Part shown: in pieces, positions 35,547-44,214 of the stretch
Layout of the letters: every line of letters begins with the position of its first letter
Numbering within the stretch: the first letter of the stretch is position 1
NCBI RefSeq assembly: GCF_035920345.1
Contig: NZ_CP109149.1
Coordinates: 3,658,001 to 3,722,000 of the forward strand
From: Nocardia vinacea
GTDB taxonomy: Bacteria > Actinomycetota > Actinomycetes > Mycobacteriales > Mycobacteriaceae
DNA: 64,000 nucleotides
Reading direction: 5' to 3'
Made by a program: the position numbers and the translations under genes
Notes under the pieces: model-generated
Told to the model about the DNA's origin: nothing
Database searches by the model: none
What the model saw: only the letters and a program-made list of their open reading frames with translations

Positions 35547-36491
35547 ATGGATCTGCGCCGCGTCGACCTCAATCTTCTCGTCGCGTTTGATGCGCTGATG
35601 GTCGACCGAAATGTAACTTCCGCGGCTAGCCGCCTGTCCGTCGGCCAGCCCGCAATGAGCGCTACCCTGAAGCGGCTTCGAAGACTCTTCGATGATCCGA
35701 TTCTCGAGCGCCGAGGCAGGAACATGGTGGCCACTCCGCTTGCGGCGTCCCTTGTGAGTCCGGTCCGCCAGCTACTCGCGGATACGGAGCTGCTTCTGCG
35801 TTCACGCCGACACTTCGATCCGGCGACCGATGCGCGGATGTTCACAATCATGGCAAGTGAGTACAGCACGATCACCCTGCTTCATCCTCTGATGACCACC
35901 CTCCGCACCGACGCACCCAACGTCCGCATTCGCGTCGTGCCCGTCAGTGCAAGGATCGAAGAGCCTCTAGCAAACAGCGACCTCGACCTCGTACTCTCCC
36001 CGCCCGAGACGGTCAGCGCTGCGGAGATGAGATCGCTCGCGCACGAGCGCCTGTTCGTTGACACCTATGTCGTGGCACTCGACCGCAAGCATCCCGATGT
36101 CGGGGAGCAACTCACCCTTGAGCAGTTCAGTGATCTGCCCTATCTCGCGATCACATTCGGCGATACTTACGCCCTGGTCGAAGGTCAACTGGATCGACTC
36201 GGCGTCCCCCGCAGAACCGAAGTTGCCACCGGATTTGGCACTGCTCCATTCCTGCTGCAGGACACACGATTGATCATGCTTATGCCGAGCACTCCCGCTC
36301 GCATGGTTGCGCGTCGTGTCGGACTCCGCCTGCTCGAACCCCCCATGCCCTTGGCAGAGGTCTCCGAGGCGATGTATTGGCACCCCAGCTACACAGAGGA
36401 GTCTGGCCATCTCTGGCTGCGATCGAAGCTCCGCGACGCGGCTCAACAGGCTGGAGAATTCCGACGTACATCGAATTCTGATATCAAATAG
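35547..36491 (+). CDS. LysR-family transcriptional regulator of module 2
   Basis: From the ATG at 35547 the protein has 314 residues: MDLRRVDLNLLVAFDALMVD, then AASRLSVGQPAMSATLKRL (recognition helix) and RGRNMVATPLAASL. The effector domain has MFTIMASEYSTITLLHPLM, close to its paralogue at 15677. A longer in-frame start at 35487 would run through the operator and is unlikely. It is divergent from the module 2 operon and upstream of the ferredoxin/reductase pair, so one regulator may control both sides. Confidence 0.9.
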   Translation: MDLRRVDLNLLVAFDALMVDRNVTSAASRLSVGQPAMSATLKRLRRLFDDPILERRGRNMVATPLAASLVSPVRQLLADTELLLRSRRHFDPATDARMFTIMASEYSTITLLHPLMTTLRTDAPNVRIRVVPVSARIEEPLANSDLDLVLSPPETVSAAEMRSLAHERLFVDTYVVALDRKHPDVGEQLTLEQFSDLPYLAITFGDTYALVEGQLDRLGVPRRTEVATGFGTAPFLLQDTRLIMLMPSTPARMVARRVGLRLLEPPMPLAEVSEAMYWHPSYTEESGHLWLRSKLRDAAQQAGEFRRTSNSDIK

Positions 36492-36607
36492 ATTGATTCT
36501 CTGTCATCGACGGACATAGCTTGTATCGATTTCATTCGGCGCCATAAACTTTGCGGAACTGGGCGCTGGCCGTCCGGTTGGGTAGTCAGAGGTGCAAAGG
36601 AGCTCAG

Positions 36608-36652
36608 ATGACCGTCGAACCTGCAGCCCGGATGGGCAGTGATTTCAAGTGA
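36608..36652 (+). CDS. Fourteen-residue leader peptide ahead of the ferredoxin gene
   Basis: An ATG at 36608 with a strong AAAGGAG ahead of it opens a frame of only 14 codons, MTVEPAARMGSDFK, ending in TGA that overlaps the GTG start of the ferredoxin gene (GTGA). The ferredoxin GTG has no good ribosome binding site of its own, so the short frame probably delivers ribosomes to it. It may also be the scar of a deleted gene, for example an oxygenase subunit, of which only the start and end remain. Confidence 0.45.
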   Translation: MTVEPAARMGSDFK

Positions 36653-36870
36653 CCGAGCAATTCGAAATCCATCTCGACACCACCCGCTGCCGGGCGTACG
36701 GAGTCTGTGTGAGTGTCATGCCCGAGGTGTTCGAGACACCCCCGGGTAGCCCCGTCGCAGTACTCAAGGTCCACGCCGTCGACGCGTCGGAGGAAGAGGA
36801 TCTGGACGAAGCCATCCGCTATTGCCCCGCCCAGGCTCTCGCTAAGCGCCCTCTCGAGTCGATCTCATGA
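36649..36870 (+). CDS. [3Fe-4S] ferredoxin, probable donor for module 2
   Basis: The 73-residue protein starts at the GTG at 36649. Cysteines are arranged as TRCRAYGVCVSVMPEVFET and YCPAQALAK, the three-cysteine pattern of [3Fe-4S] ferredoxins, closely like the module 1 ferredoxin. It overlaps the reductase start by 4 nt (ATGA). Because the module 2 dioxygenase operon has no ferredoxin, this protein most likely reduces that oxygenase. Confidence 0.88.
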   Translation: MTEQFEIHLDTTRCRAYGVCVSVMPEVFETPPGSPVAVLKVHAVDASEEEDLDEAIRYCPAQALAKRPLESIS

Positions 36871-38069
36871 CACCCCACGAAGGAATCCTCATCGTTGGAG
36901 GTTCTGCGGCCGGGTTGAGCGCCGCAGATGGGCTTCGAGAAGGCGGTTATCAGGGACCGGTCACCGTACTGAATGAGGAAACTCGCGCGCCCTACGATCG
37001 ACCAACGGTCTCGAAGGGACTTCTGGTGGGCGAAGGAGCACCGGAATTCATGGACCTCCGAAGCACCGAGAGGCTCGAGGAAACCAACATCACGCTTCGG
37101 AGCGGGGAGACCGCCGTGGGGCTCGATATCGACCGCCACTATCTCATCACCATGAACGGCGAGCCGATGCCGTGGGAGTCGATCATCATCGCCACAGGCG
37201 CGCGAGCTCGTACAATTCGCACCACGGATGGCAAACCGCTTCCCGTGCTGCGAACGGCATCCGATCTGAACGCGCTTCGCGCTGCGTTGACGGTCCATCG
37301 GCGGATCGCCCTCGTCGGAGCCGGCTTCATCGGTCTTGAAGTCGCCAGCGGACTGGCCGAGAGCGGTGTCATCGTAGACGTGTTCGACAACAAGCGTCTT
37401 CCTCTCGAACCGCTTATCGGCCCGGAAATCGCGGGATTTCTCCAAGAGCTCCATGCGAGCCACGGTGTGAATATGCACGGCGACATCACGCTGAGCGCGA
37501 TCACCGGCGACGAAGGCGAGTACGTCCTGCACTTCAGTGACGGCTCATCACATCAGACTCCCCTCGTCTTGGTTGGAATTGGAGTCGAACCGAACGTGGA
37601 CTGGCTCGTCAACTCGGGCGTGGAGCTCAGCGACGGCGTCGTCACCGATGAGTTTGGACGCACAAACGTGGCGAATGTGTGGGCCGCAGGTGATGTCGCG
37701 GCACTCGAACACCCGCTCCTTGAGTCCCGGTCGCGGGTCGAGCACTGGACCCATGCCATCGAGCACGGCCGACGCGTTGGGCTCAACATCGCGCGAGGTG
37801 ATCTGGTCCCATTCACCACTCCCCCATACTTCTGGAGCGATCAGTACGGGATGCGCTTCCACTCCTACGGCAGGCGCCGACCCGAAGACGATGTTGTCTT
37901 TGTTAAAGGATCGCCGAGCCAAGAAAACTTCCTGGCGCTATTCGGCTCTCACGGCGAATTCCACGGTCTCTTCTCCAACGGATACGAGCAGCTCCTCCGC
38001 CCCTACCGAAAGTTGCTCGAACGAGGAGCTTCTTTCGACGAAGCCTGCACGCACATAACAGCGAGATAG
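36867..38069 (+). CDS. Ferredoxin reductase, probable donor for module 2
   Basis: The 400-residue flavoprotein has ILIVGGSAAGLSAADGLREG, APYDRPTVSKGLLVGEGAPE, the NAD motif LVGAGFIGLEVASGLAESG and NVWAAGDVAALEHP, then FWSDQYGMRFHSYGRRRPED in the C-terminal domain. It is collinear with the module 1 reductase. The start overlaps the ferredoxin stop. It should pass electrons from NADH to the adjacent [3Fe-4S] ferredoxin. Confidence 0.9.
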   Translation: MTPHEGILIVGGSAAGLSAADGLREGGYQGPVTVLNEETRAPYDRPTVSKGLLVGEGAPEFMDLRSTERLEETNITLRSGETAVGLDIDRHYLITMNGEPMPWESIIIATGARARTIRTTDGKPLPVLRTASDLNALRAALTVHRRIALVGAGFIGLEVASGLAESGVIVDVFDNKRLPLEPLIGPEIAGFLQELHASHGVNMHGDITLSAITGDEGEYVLHFSDGSSHQTPLVLVGIGVEPNVDWLVNSGVELSDGVVTDEFGRTNVANVWAAGDVAALEHPLLESRSRVEHWTHAIEHGRRVGLNIARGDLVPFTTPPYFWSDQYGMRFHSYGRRRPEDDVVFVKGSPSQENFLALFGSHGEFHGLFSNGYEQLLRPYRKLLERGASFDEACTHITAR

Positions 38070-38074
38070 GTGGA

Positions 38075-38250
38075 TTAGCTCTTCTGCCCCCCGCTTCGAG
38101 ATTGATCACGATGCGTCGACTGAGATCCGAGCGCTCGGCCAGTTGGAGCTGACTGAGACCGACCTCGACCCGGAGCCGCTTCACGGGTTTATCCCTGTAA
38201 TTGTCGTAGCCCGCGCCCCGAACGCGGACTGCGAGATCGAGCTCAACTGC
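38075..38250 (-). pseudogene. XRE-type helix-turn-helix remnant
   Basis: On the minus strand the codons VKRLRVEVGLSQLQLAERSD followed by LSRRIVINLEAGGRRANP form a recognisable XRE helix-turn-helix. The frame then runs without a break into the antisense of the reductase 3' end, so any C-terminal part is lost. Upstream there is no clear start. It looks like the leftover of a small regulator (perhaps from a toxin-antitoxin or phage-like locus) joined to the island here. Confidence 0.45.
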
Positions 38251-38499
38251 AGAGACCTTCGCGATCGGGCGTCCCAAAATTATCCATCTGCACTTCGACC
38301 TTGAGATCCGTCTGACCGATGGTAGGGTCCTGGCCGCTGCGCTAGAGGAAACACCGAAACGCACGCAGACTGTTCGAATCGATTGCTCGCTGCCGGAGTG
38401 GCTGCACTGGAAGTGAGACGCACCGCTCGAACGCTTCCGGCTCTCGAAGGACTCAGACCCTCTTTCAATTTGGTTTTCCGTCATTTGACGAAACGCGTA
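38251..38499. other. Short decayed stretch at the module 2/3 seam
   Basis: No gene was recognised. A plus-strand frame (about 38287-38416, LHFDLEIRLTDGRVLAAALE) has coding-like composition but no start or family. This region marks the seam between the module 2 electron-transfer genes and module 3, and the change in base composition after it supports a junction. Confidence 0.3.
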
Positions 38500-39420
38500 T
38501 CACCGAACCACTGGAACGTTCCGCTCAAGAAAGCGGATCTGGTCGCGAATCACTGTCTCGAACGGTTCCCCCACGTAGATATCGAAATGTCCTGCCCGGT
38601 AATGGCGGACCTCCCCGTGAACTGCCTGGGCGGCGTATCGATCGGTCTCCCCCGACGGCGTGACGCTGTCGCCATCGCAGATGCAGAAGAGGATCGGTGT
38701 ACGAACATCTTTGGCGCGGCGGCCGGGTATGTACCGGGGCACTTGGAACATGACACGGGCCGGGACCTGGCTGCGCCAGTTCGTCAGGCCGGAATCCGCG
38801 ATGAGCAAATCGAAACCAGGCTTCGAGTCGGGAGCTGTCATCACCGCGACTTCTCCGGGCTCCCCGACCACTTCGACTCGCACGGGCTCCTTGCCCCGTC
38901 GAGCTGCACACCAGTCCTGAACTGCGCGACCCATGAGTCTCAGAAGCGTGAAGAAGGGCATCCGCTTACCCGCTGCGAAGCCGTCCGTGAACGGGCACTG
39001 CGCAATCGTCGCCGCGATGCGCGGATCGTCGGCCGCGGTCACTGTGACGTGGCCGCCCGCGAACGAGGTTCCCCACAGAACGACGCGGTCGGGATCAGCC
39101 TCCGGCACTGTTCTGGCGTAGGCGACCGCACTTCGGTAGTCCTCGAGCTCGCGATCCACGTCGATCAGCTCACGTGGTTCGCCGCTGCTGGCACCAAAAT
39201 GCCGGTAGTCGAATACGAGGCAGGCGTAGCCCCGTTTCACAAAACGCTCGGCGTATTTGTCGAGTCCCATCTCTTTGATGCCACCGAAACCGTGGGCCAT
39301 GACGATGATGGGAACACGTGTGAAAACCGTTGCAACCGTCGGCAGGTAAAGCCATGCCTGACATTCGCCGTCACCCGAAAAGAAACGCACGTCTTGCCGC
39401 GCCGTGGTTGCCTCCGCCAT
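38500..39420 (-). CDS. Alpha/beta hydrolase (dienelactone-hydrolase/esterase-like)
   Basis: The ATG at 39420 has AGGAG at good distance and gives 306 residues; the open frame reaches 39480 but lacks a better start. Motifs are VMAHGFGGIKEMGLDKYAE (oxyanion region), GTSFAGGHVTVTAADDPRI (nucleophile elbow), CDGDSVTPSGE (acid) and RAGHFDIYVGEP (His). It resembles the family of large-lid hydrolases with esterase or C-C hydrolase members. It lies downstream of the module 3 lower-pathway operon on the same strand, 143 nt away, with a hairpin between, so it may be expressed separately. Confidence 0.82.
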   Translation of the reverse strand: MAEATTARQDVRFFSGDGECQAWLYLPTVATVFTRVPIIVMAHGFGGIKEMGLDKYAERFVKRGYACLVFDYRHFGASSGEPRELIDVDRELEDYRSAVAYARTVPEADPDRVVLWGTSFAGGHVTVTAADDPRIAATIAQCPFTDGFAAGKRMPFFTLLRLMGRAVQDWCAARRGKEPVRVEVVGEPGEVAVMTAPDSKPGFDLLIADSGLTNWRSQVPARVMFQVPRYIPGRRAKDVRTPILFCICDGDSVTPSGETDRYAAQAVHGEVRHYRAGHFDIYVGEPFETVIRDQIRFLERNVPVVR

Positions 39421-39505
39421 ATCGGCTCTCCTGAGTTCGTCGTTGATCTGCGCAGTCGTAGGCCCAGGTGAACAGTGCATTCATCCTGGGTGGGGCCAGG
39501 GGTCA

Positions 39506-39523
39506 GGGTGGCGATGGCCACCC
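39506..39523 (-). terminator. Hairpin after the lower-pathway operon
   Basis: GGGTGGC-GATG-GCCACCC forms a 7-bp stem with a 4-nt loop about 40 nt after the aldolase stop. There is no clear U tract, so it could be a GC-rich actinobacterial terminator or an mRNA-stabilising hairpin. Confidence 0.4.
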
Positions 39524-39563
39524 CGGCCAGGAGCGGGGTGGGCCACCGGTGTTCGTCGGGAAA

Positions 39564-40592
39564 TCAGCTTCCGGGCGTGAGCTGCTTTTCACCGACGAGA
39601 TCGAGGGCGATATCGACGATCATGTCTTCCTGGCCGCCGACGAGCCGTCGACGACCGACCTCCAGAAGCAGGGTCCGAGCGTCGACGCCATAGCGCTGGG
39701 CGGCCAGCTCAGCGTGGCGGAGGAACGAGGAGTACACACCGCCGTAGCCGAGGGTGAGAGTTTCGCGGTCGACTTGGACCGGTCGGTCACGGAGCGGGCG
39801 CACGAGGTCGTCGGCGGCGTCCTGCAGGGCGAAGAGATCGCAGTTGTGTTGCCAACCTTTGATATTCGCGACCGCGATGAAAGGTTCGATCGGGCAGTTT
39901 CCCGCACCGGCCCCCTGGCCGGCGAGGGAGGCGTCGACGCGAGTGACACCCTCTTCCACGGCAACGGCGCTGTTGGCCACCGACAGCGACAGGTTTTCGT
40001 GGGCGTGGATGCCGATCTGGGTGTCGGCGTCGAGTACGTCGCGGTAGGCGCGGATGCGCTCCCGCACGTCGTCCATTGTCAGTCGGCCACCGGAGTCGGT
40101 GACGTAGACGCATTGTGCGCCATACGATTCCATCAGCTTGGCCTGGGCCGCTAGCTCCTTCGGCTCGGCCATATGACTCATCATCAGGAATCCGGACACG
40201 TCCATGCCGAGTTCCCGGGCGGTGCCGATGTGCTGGGCGGAGATGTCGGCCTCGGTGCAGTGGGTGGCGATCCGCACCGATCGCACCCCCAGGTCGTGGG
40301 CGCGCTTCAGTTCCGCGATGGTGCCGATGCCGGGCAGCAGCAGGGTGGTGAGCACGGCGTCGCCGATGTTGGCGGCGGCGGCCTCGATCCATTCCCAGTC
40401 GGTGTGGCTGCCGGGGCCGTAGTTGACCGAGCCGCCCGCGAGCCCGTCACCGTGGGCGACTTCGATGGCGTCGACGCCTGCGGCGGCCAGCGCCGCCACG
40501 ATGGGGCCGACGTCAGCGGGGTCGATGCGGTGACGGATGGCATGCATGCCGTCACGGAGGGTGACGTCTTGGATGTAGAGCTGGCGGGTCAT
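39564..40592 (-). CDS. mhpE: 4-hydroxy-2-oxovalerate aldolase
   Basis: The 342-residue DRE-TIM aldolase begins [20 protein letters not shown], with the RDG metal/catalytic motif and the HAI helix typical of MhpE/BphI/Dmp[21 protein letters not shown] carries the other metal-binding histidines, and [15 protein letters not shown] is a typical C-terminal stretch. It splits 4-hydroxy-2-oxovalerate into pyruvate and acetaldehyde, and forms a channelling complex with the acetaldehyde dehydrogenase encoded directly upstream (ATGA overlap). Substrates with longer side chains would give longer aldehydes. Confidence 0.93.
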   Translation of the reverse strand: MTRQLYIQDVTLRDGMHAIRHRIDPADVGPIVAALAAAGVDAIEVAHGDGLAGGSVNYGPGSHTDWEWIEAAAANIGDAVLTTLLLPGIGTIAELKRAHDLGVRSVRIATHCTEADISAQHIGTARELGMDVSGFLMMSHMAEPKELAAQAKLMESYGAQCVYVTDSGGRLTMDDVRERIRAYRDVLDADTQIGIHAHENLSLSVANSAVAVEEGVTRVDASLAGQGAGAGNCPIEPFIAVANIKGWQHNCDLFALQDAADDLVRPLRDRPVQVDRETLTLGYGGVYSSFLRHAELAAQRYGVDARTLLLEVGRRRLVGGQEDMIVDIALDLVGEKQLTPGS

Positions 40593-41569
40593 CGTGCAGC
40601 CTCCGTGGCGAGACGCGAATCAGCGTCGGCGGCAGTTGTTTTGCGTCGAGCGATGGACTCCGCGACGCGCAGCGCCGCGGAGGTCATGATGTCGAGGTTC
40701 CCGGCGTAGGCGGGCAGGTAGTGGGCCGCGCCTTCGACTTCGAGGAACACCGAAACCCGAGTGGTCACCGGCCCCGCACCGGCGGGCACCAAGGTGTTGA
40801 CCGGCTCGTCCGCCGGAATTGGGGTGAACTGGACTTCCTGCTTGAGCCGGTAACCGGGCACGTATTGGGATACCCGGTCAGCCATTTCAGCGATCGAGGC
40901 CCGGATCGCGTCGTGGTCGGCGTCGCCGATGAGGCAGAAGACGGTGTCACGCATGATCAGCGGCGGTTCGGCTGGATTCAGGATGATAATCGCTTTGCCG
41001 CGCGCCGCTCCGCCGACGGTTTCGATGGCGTGGGAGGTGGTTTCGGTGAATTCGTCGATGTTCGCGCGGGTGCCGGGCCCGGCGGATTTCGACGAGATGG
41101 AAGCGACGATTTCCGCATAGTGCACCGGCGTGACAGCGGAGACTGCCGCGACCATGGGGATCGTCGCCTGTCCGCCGCAGGTGACCATGTTGACATTGCT
41201 CACCCCGGCGTCGAGGTGCTCGTCCAGGTTGACAGGCGGTACCACGAACGGGCCGATCGCGGCCGGGGTGAGGTCGATCAATGTCTTGCCGTACGGCGCA
41301 AGCTTTTTCGCGTTCGCGATGTGCGCCTTGGCCGAGGTCGCATCGAACACGATCTCGATGTCGTCGAAGCCGGGCAGGCTGGTCAGCCCGTCGACCCCCT
41401 CATGAGTCGCGGGCACCTTCAGGCGCTTGGCCCGGGCCAGACCATCCGATTCGGGGTCGATGCCGACCATCGCCCCCATCTCGAGGGTGTCGGACAGGCG
41501 CAGGATCTTGATCATCAGATCGGTGCCGATATTGCCGGAGCCGATGATGGCCACCTTGGTCTTGGTCAT
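40589..41569 (-). CDS. mhpF: Acetaldehyde dehydrogenase (CoA-acylating)
   Basis: The 326-residue protein has the NAD motif [19 protein letters not shown] at its start and the catalytic cysteine in [17 protein letters not shown] (about residue 130), as in MhpF/BphJ/DmpF. It converts acetaldehyde plus CoA and NAD+ to acetyl-CoA and works in complex with the aldolase. Both ends overlap neighbouring genes by 4 nt. This is the only copy in the window, so all ring-cleavage routes that release acetaldehyde probably share it. Confidence 0.93.
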   Translation of the reverse strand: MTKTKVAIIGSGNIGTDLMIKILRLSDTLEMGAMVGIDPESDGLARAKRLKVPATHEGVDGLTSLPGFDDIEIVFDATSAKAHIANAKKLAPYGKTLIDLTPAAIGPFVVPPVNLDEHLDAGVSNVNMVTCGGQATIPMVAAVSAVTPVHYAEIVASISSKSAGPGTRANIDEFTETTSHAIETVGGAARGKAIIILNPAEPPLIMRDTVFCLIGDADHDAIRASIAEMADRVSQYVPGYRLKQEVQFTPIPADEPVNTLVPAGAGPVTTRVSVFLEVEGAAHYLPAYAGNLDIMTSAALRVAESIARRKTTAADADSRLATEAAR

Positions 41570-42378
41570 TGCCCCTCCTTCGGGGAGAACGTGGCGGACA
41601 CCGAACCGAGCGGGCCGATGTCGGCACGAATGCGGGTGCCGGGCGGGGCGGGAACCATGGGGCCGAGCGCACCGGAGAGGATGATCTGCCCGGCACGCAA
41701 GGGGTTTCCGTACTCGCGGGCGGTGCGAGCCAACCAGGCCAGGGCGTTGAGCGGGTCGCCGAGGCAGGCCGCGCCTGTCCCCTCGGACACGAGCTCGTCG
41801 TCGGCGTACATCCGCATGGTCACTTCGCGCGGGGTGAACTCGTCCAACGTGAGCCGCGTCTCGGCCAGCACGAACAGTCCGCTGGAAGCGTTGTCGGCCA
41901 CGGTGTCGCTGATGGTGATGTCCCAGTCCGCGATGCGGGAGTCCACGATCTCGAGCGCGGCCACCGCGTAGTCCACCGCGGCGCGGATCTGTGCGTCGTC
42001 CAGTTCGCCTTCGGCCATATCCGATTTCAGCACGAAGGCGACCTCGGCCTCCGCCTTCGGCTGCAGCAGCTTCCGCGAAGGAATCTCGGCCGCACCGGAG
42101 ACGTCCATGTCGGCGAGCAGCACGCCGAAGTCCGGCTGGTCGACACCGAGCTGCTGTTGCACCGCGGGAGATGTGAGTCCGATCTTCCGGCCGACGACGA
42201 CACCGCCTGCCGCTTCACGGCGGCGAATCAGCTCTTCCTGAACGGCGTAGGCGAGTGCGATGTCGCCTACGCCGATCAGGTCACGCACCGGCGGGACCGG
42301 CCGCAGTTCGCGGATCGCGCCGGTGATGCGGTCGGCAGCCAATCCGACGATGTTCGCGTCGATTTCGGTTGTGCTCAT
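41566..42378 (-). CDS. mhpD: 2-oxopent-4-enoate (2-hydroxypentadienoate) hydratase
   Basis: The 270-residue protein is collinear with MhpD/BphH hydratases: [55 protein letters not shown] with acidic metal ligands, and [18 protein letters not shown]. The C-terminus has [15 protein letters not shown]. It adds water to 2-hydroxypenta-2,4-dienoate to give 4-hydroxy-2-oxovalerate, the aldolase substrate. It overlaps the dehydrogenase gene by 4 nt and follows the hydrolase gene after 36 nt. Confidence 0.93.
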   Translation of the reverse strand: MSTTEIDANIVGLAADRITGAIRELRPVPPVRDLIGVGDIALAYAVQEELIRRREAAGGVVVGRKIGLTSPAVQQQLGVDQPDFGVLLADMDVSGAAEIPSRKLLQPKAEAEVAFVLKSDMAEGELDDAQIRAAVDYAVAALEIVDSRIADWDITISDTVADNASSGLFVLAETRLTLDEFTPREVTMRMYADDELVSEGTGAACLGDPLNALAWLARTAREYGNPLRAGQIILSGALGPMVPAPPGTRIRADIGPLGSVSATFSPKEGQ

Positions 42379-42414
42379 GGTGGTTTCACGTCCTTCCGAT
42401 AGCTGCCGGGCCGA

Positions 42415-43245
42415 TCATGCCCGGGGCAAACCCGGGCTGCCAGTCAGCTGTTCCGCTGTGCGGTACGCCCGCCCGAAACGCCGAATCGAATTCTCGAGAT
42501 GTGCCCCGACGAGGGCGTTGAACTCTTGCGGGTCCTCCACGTTTGCGAGATGCCCGCAGCCGACCAGAGTCCGCAGGATCGCGCCTGGCACCGCCTCGGC
42601 GACTCCGCGCACCAGCGACGGAGGCGTCACCCGATCCAGCTCGCCCGCCAGCACCAGGGTCGGCGCGGTGATGCGAGGCAGCAATATCGCGGCGTTGTGT
42701 GCGGCCAAAGCTTCGCAGCAGGCGGCATAGTCGGCGGGGTTCATCGTCGAGAGCGTCAGCAGTGACGACGCGTATACGTCGGGTGCGCGCCGGGCGAAAC
42801 CCGGCGCGAAGCGCCGATCCGCGGTGCGGCGAACGATCTCGATGAAACCATGTGTGCGCACGTACAGCGCGCGGGACCGCCAAAAGTCGGAGTCGTAACT
42901 CGGTGCGGGACACGCGATCACAGCTCCGACCACCCGGTCTTGCCAGATTCCTGCCAGAGCCTGTGCGACCGCGCCACCCAAGCTGAGGCCCACCACAGAG
43001 AAGCGGTCCACGCCCAGCGCGTCCAGTAGCGTCACTACCTGATCCGCGAATCCCCGCACTGTGCAGCGGTCATGCGGGACCGCGGTGCGGCCGTGGCCGG
43101 GCAGGTCCACCGCAATCGTCCGGTAGTGGCGGCCGAACGCCTGCAGCTGGGGTTCCCACATCTCGAGGTTGGTGCCCAGCGATCCGAGGAACACGACCGC
43201 GGGTGCGCCGGTCAGGCCGTTGTCGCTGTAGTGCGGGTACTTCAT
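42415..43245 (-). CDS. Alpha/beta hydrolase, 3-oxoadipate enol-lactonase-like
   Basis: The product from the ATG at 43245 has 276 residues. It shows FLGSLGTNLEMWEPQLQAFG (oxyanion region of the PcaD type), VVGLSLGGAVAQALA (elbow), VLAGELDRVTPP (acid) and GCGHLANVEDPQEF (His). The SLGTxxxMW opening is the signature of enol-lactone hydrolases, but the context is a meta-cleavage operon that also has a true MhpC-like hydrolase gene at 48912. It may hydrolyse a second ring-cleavage product or a lactone side product. The start overlaps the LigB-type gene (ATGA). Confidence 0.83.
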   Translation of the reverse strand: MKYPHYSDNGLTGAPAVVFLGSLGTNLEMWEPQLQAFGRHYRTIAVDLPGHGRTAVPHDRCTVRGFADQVVTLLDALGVDRFSVVGLSLGGAVAQALAGIWQDRVVGAVIACPAPSYDSDFWRSRALYVRTHGFIEIVRRTADRRFAPGFARRAPDVYASSLLTLSTMNPADYAACCEALAAHNAAILLPRITAPTLVLAGELDRVTPPSLVRGVAEAVPGAILRTLVGCGHLANVEDPQEFNALVGAHLENSIRRFGRAYRTAEQLTGSPGLPRA

Positions 43246-44180
43246 CGACGCCGTGCCGTCGTTACCGCGAAGCCGGCGATCCAAGCCGGAATCGCCTCGT
43301 AGAAGCGGTGATTCATCTCGTACTCGCCACCGGCGGCGAGGGCCGCGTACGCCGCGATCCAGGTACGCACTTCGTGTGCGGAGCCGCCACCGTGCTCTGC
43401 CATACCCTCCACGGTCCAGTCGTCGAGTTCCGCGAGGGCGCCGGTTTGGAGCACGTCGAGCAGGTGATTGTCCCAATCCGGATTGATCGGGATCATCGTC
43501 GAGGTTCCGGCGACGTAGTCACGGCCAGCCTGCACGACTCGTTCCTCGCCCTTGGCACGCTGGACCGGCGTGGGCGGATGGCCTTCGATGAGTGCGTCGG
43601 CCACGCGCGGTGGTGCGCCATCCAGCACCGGCACGGGCGGATCATGGGAAAGCCCACCGGAGGCCAGGTATAGCACCCGGAGGCCGAGCTCGTTGGCCGT
43701 GTCGCCGATGGCGGTGCCCAGGGCCCGGATCCGGTGCACCGGACCCAGCGGCGTCGCCACCCCGTTGACGAACACCGGTACGACCGGCACCTCGGCGATT
43801 CCGCCGAACAGCATCTCCAACGGCTGGACGAAGCCGTGGTCGACGGTCATTCTCGACGACACGGTCAGATCGATGCCCCGATCGAGCACCCCTCGCGCGA
43901 TGAGCTTGGCAGCACCGGAGTCCACTGACAGCGGCCCGGCGGTGGTGCCGAAATCGCCGACCGCGTGTGCCTCGGTGGCCAGGCAGAACGGCGGCATCTC
44001 CTTGTAGAAGAAGCCGTTGTAATGGTCGGGCGCGAAGAGCACCACAAGTTCCGGATCGAATGCCTGGATGAATTCTCTTGCGGCCGTGACGGCCTCGCCG
44101 ACGCGGGCGAGTACATCCGGCTCGGGGTCGTTCTTGCCGATGAGTGGCGAATGGGACAGCCCCACAGCTGCTGCGGTCAT
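43242..44180 (-). CDS. LigB-type extradiol dioxygenase, MhpB-like, module 3
   Basis: The 312-residue class III extradiol enzyme has VGLSHSPLIGKNDPE, LFAPDHYNGFFYKEMPPFCL, MTVDHGFVQPLEMLFGG and LASGGLSHDPPVPVL, the Fe-binding and catalytic histidine motifs of MhpB. It cleaves a 3-substituted catechol (2,3-dihydroxyphenylpropionate type) next to the hydroxyl pair. It is 34 nt after the MDR dehydrogenase gene in the leftward module 3 operon. A paralogue at 21198-22148 serves the hydroxylase operon. Confidence 0.9.
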   Translation of the reverse strand: MTAAAVGLSHSPLIGKNDPEPDVLARVGEAVTAAREFIQAFDPELVVLFAPDHYNGFFYKEMPPFCLATEAHAVGDFGTTAGPLSVDSGAAKLIARGVLDRGIDLTVSSRMTVDHGFVQPLEMLFGGIAEVPVVPVFVNGVATPLGPVHRIRALGTAIGDTANELGLRVLYLASGGLSHDPPVPVLDGAPPRVADALIEGHPPTPVQRAKGEERVVQAGRDYVAGTSTMIPINPDWDNHLLDVLQTGALAELDDWTVEGMAEHGGGSAHEVRTWIAAYAALAAGGEYEMNHRFYEAIPAWIAGFAVTTARRR

Positions 44181-44214
44181 GAGTGGTACCTCGGAGGTGA
44201 GTAGTGCCGGGCGG

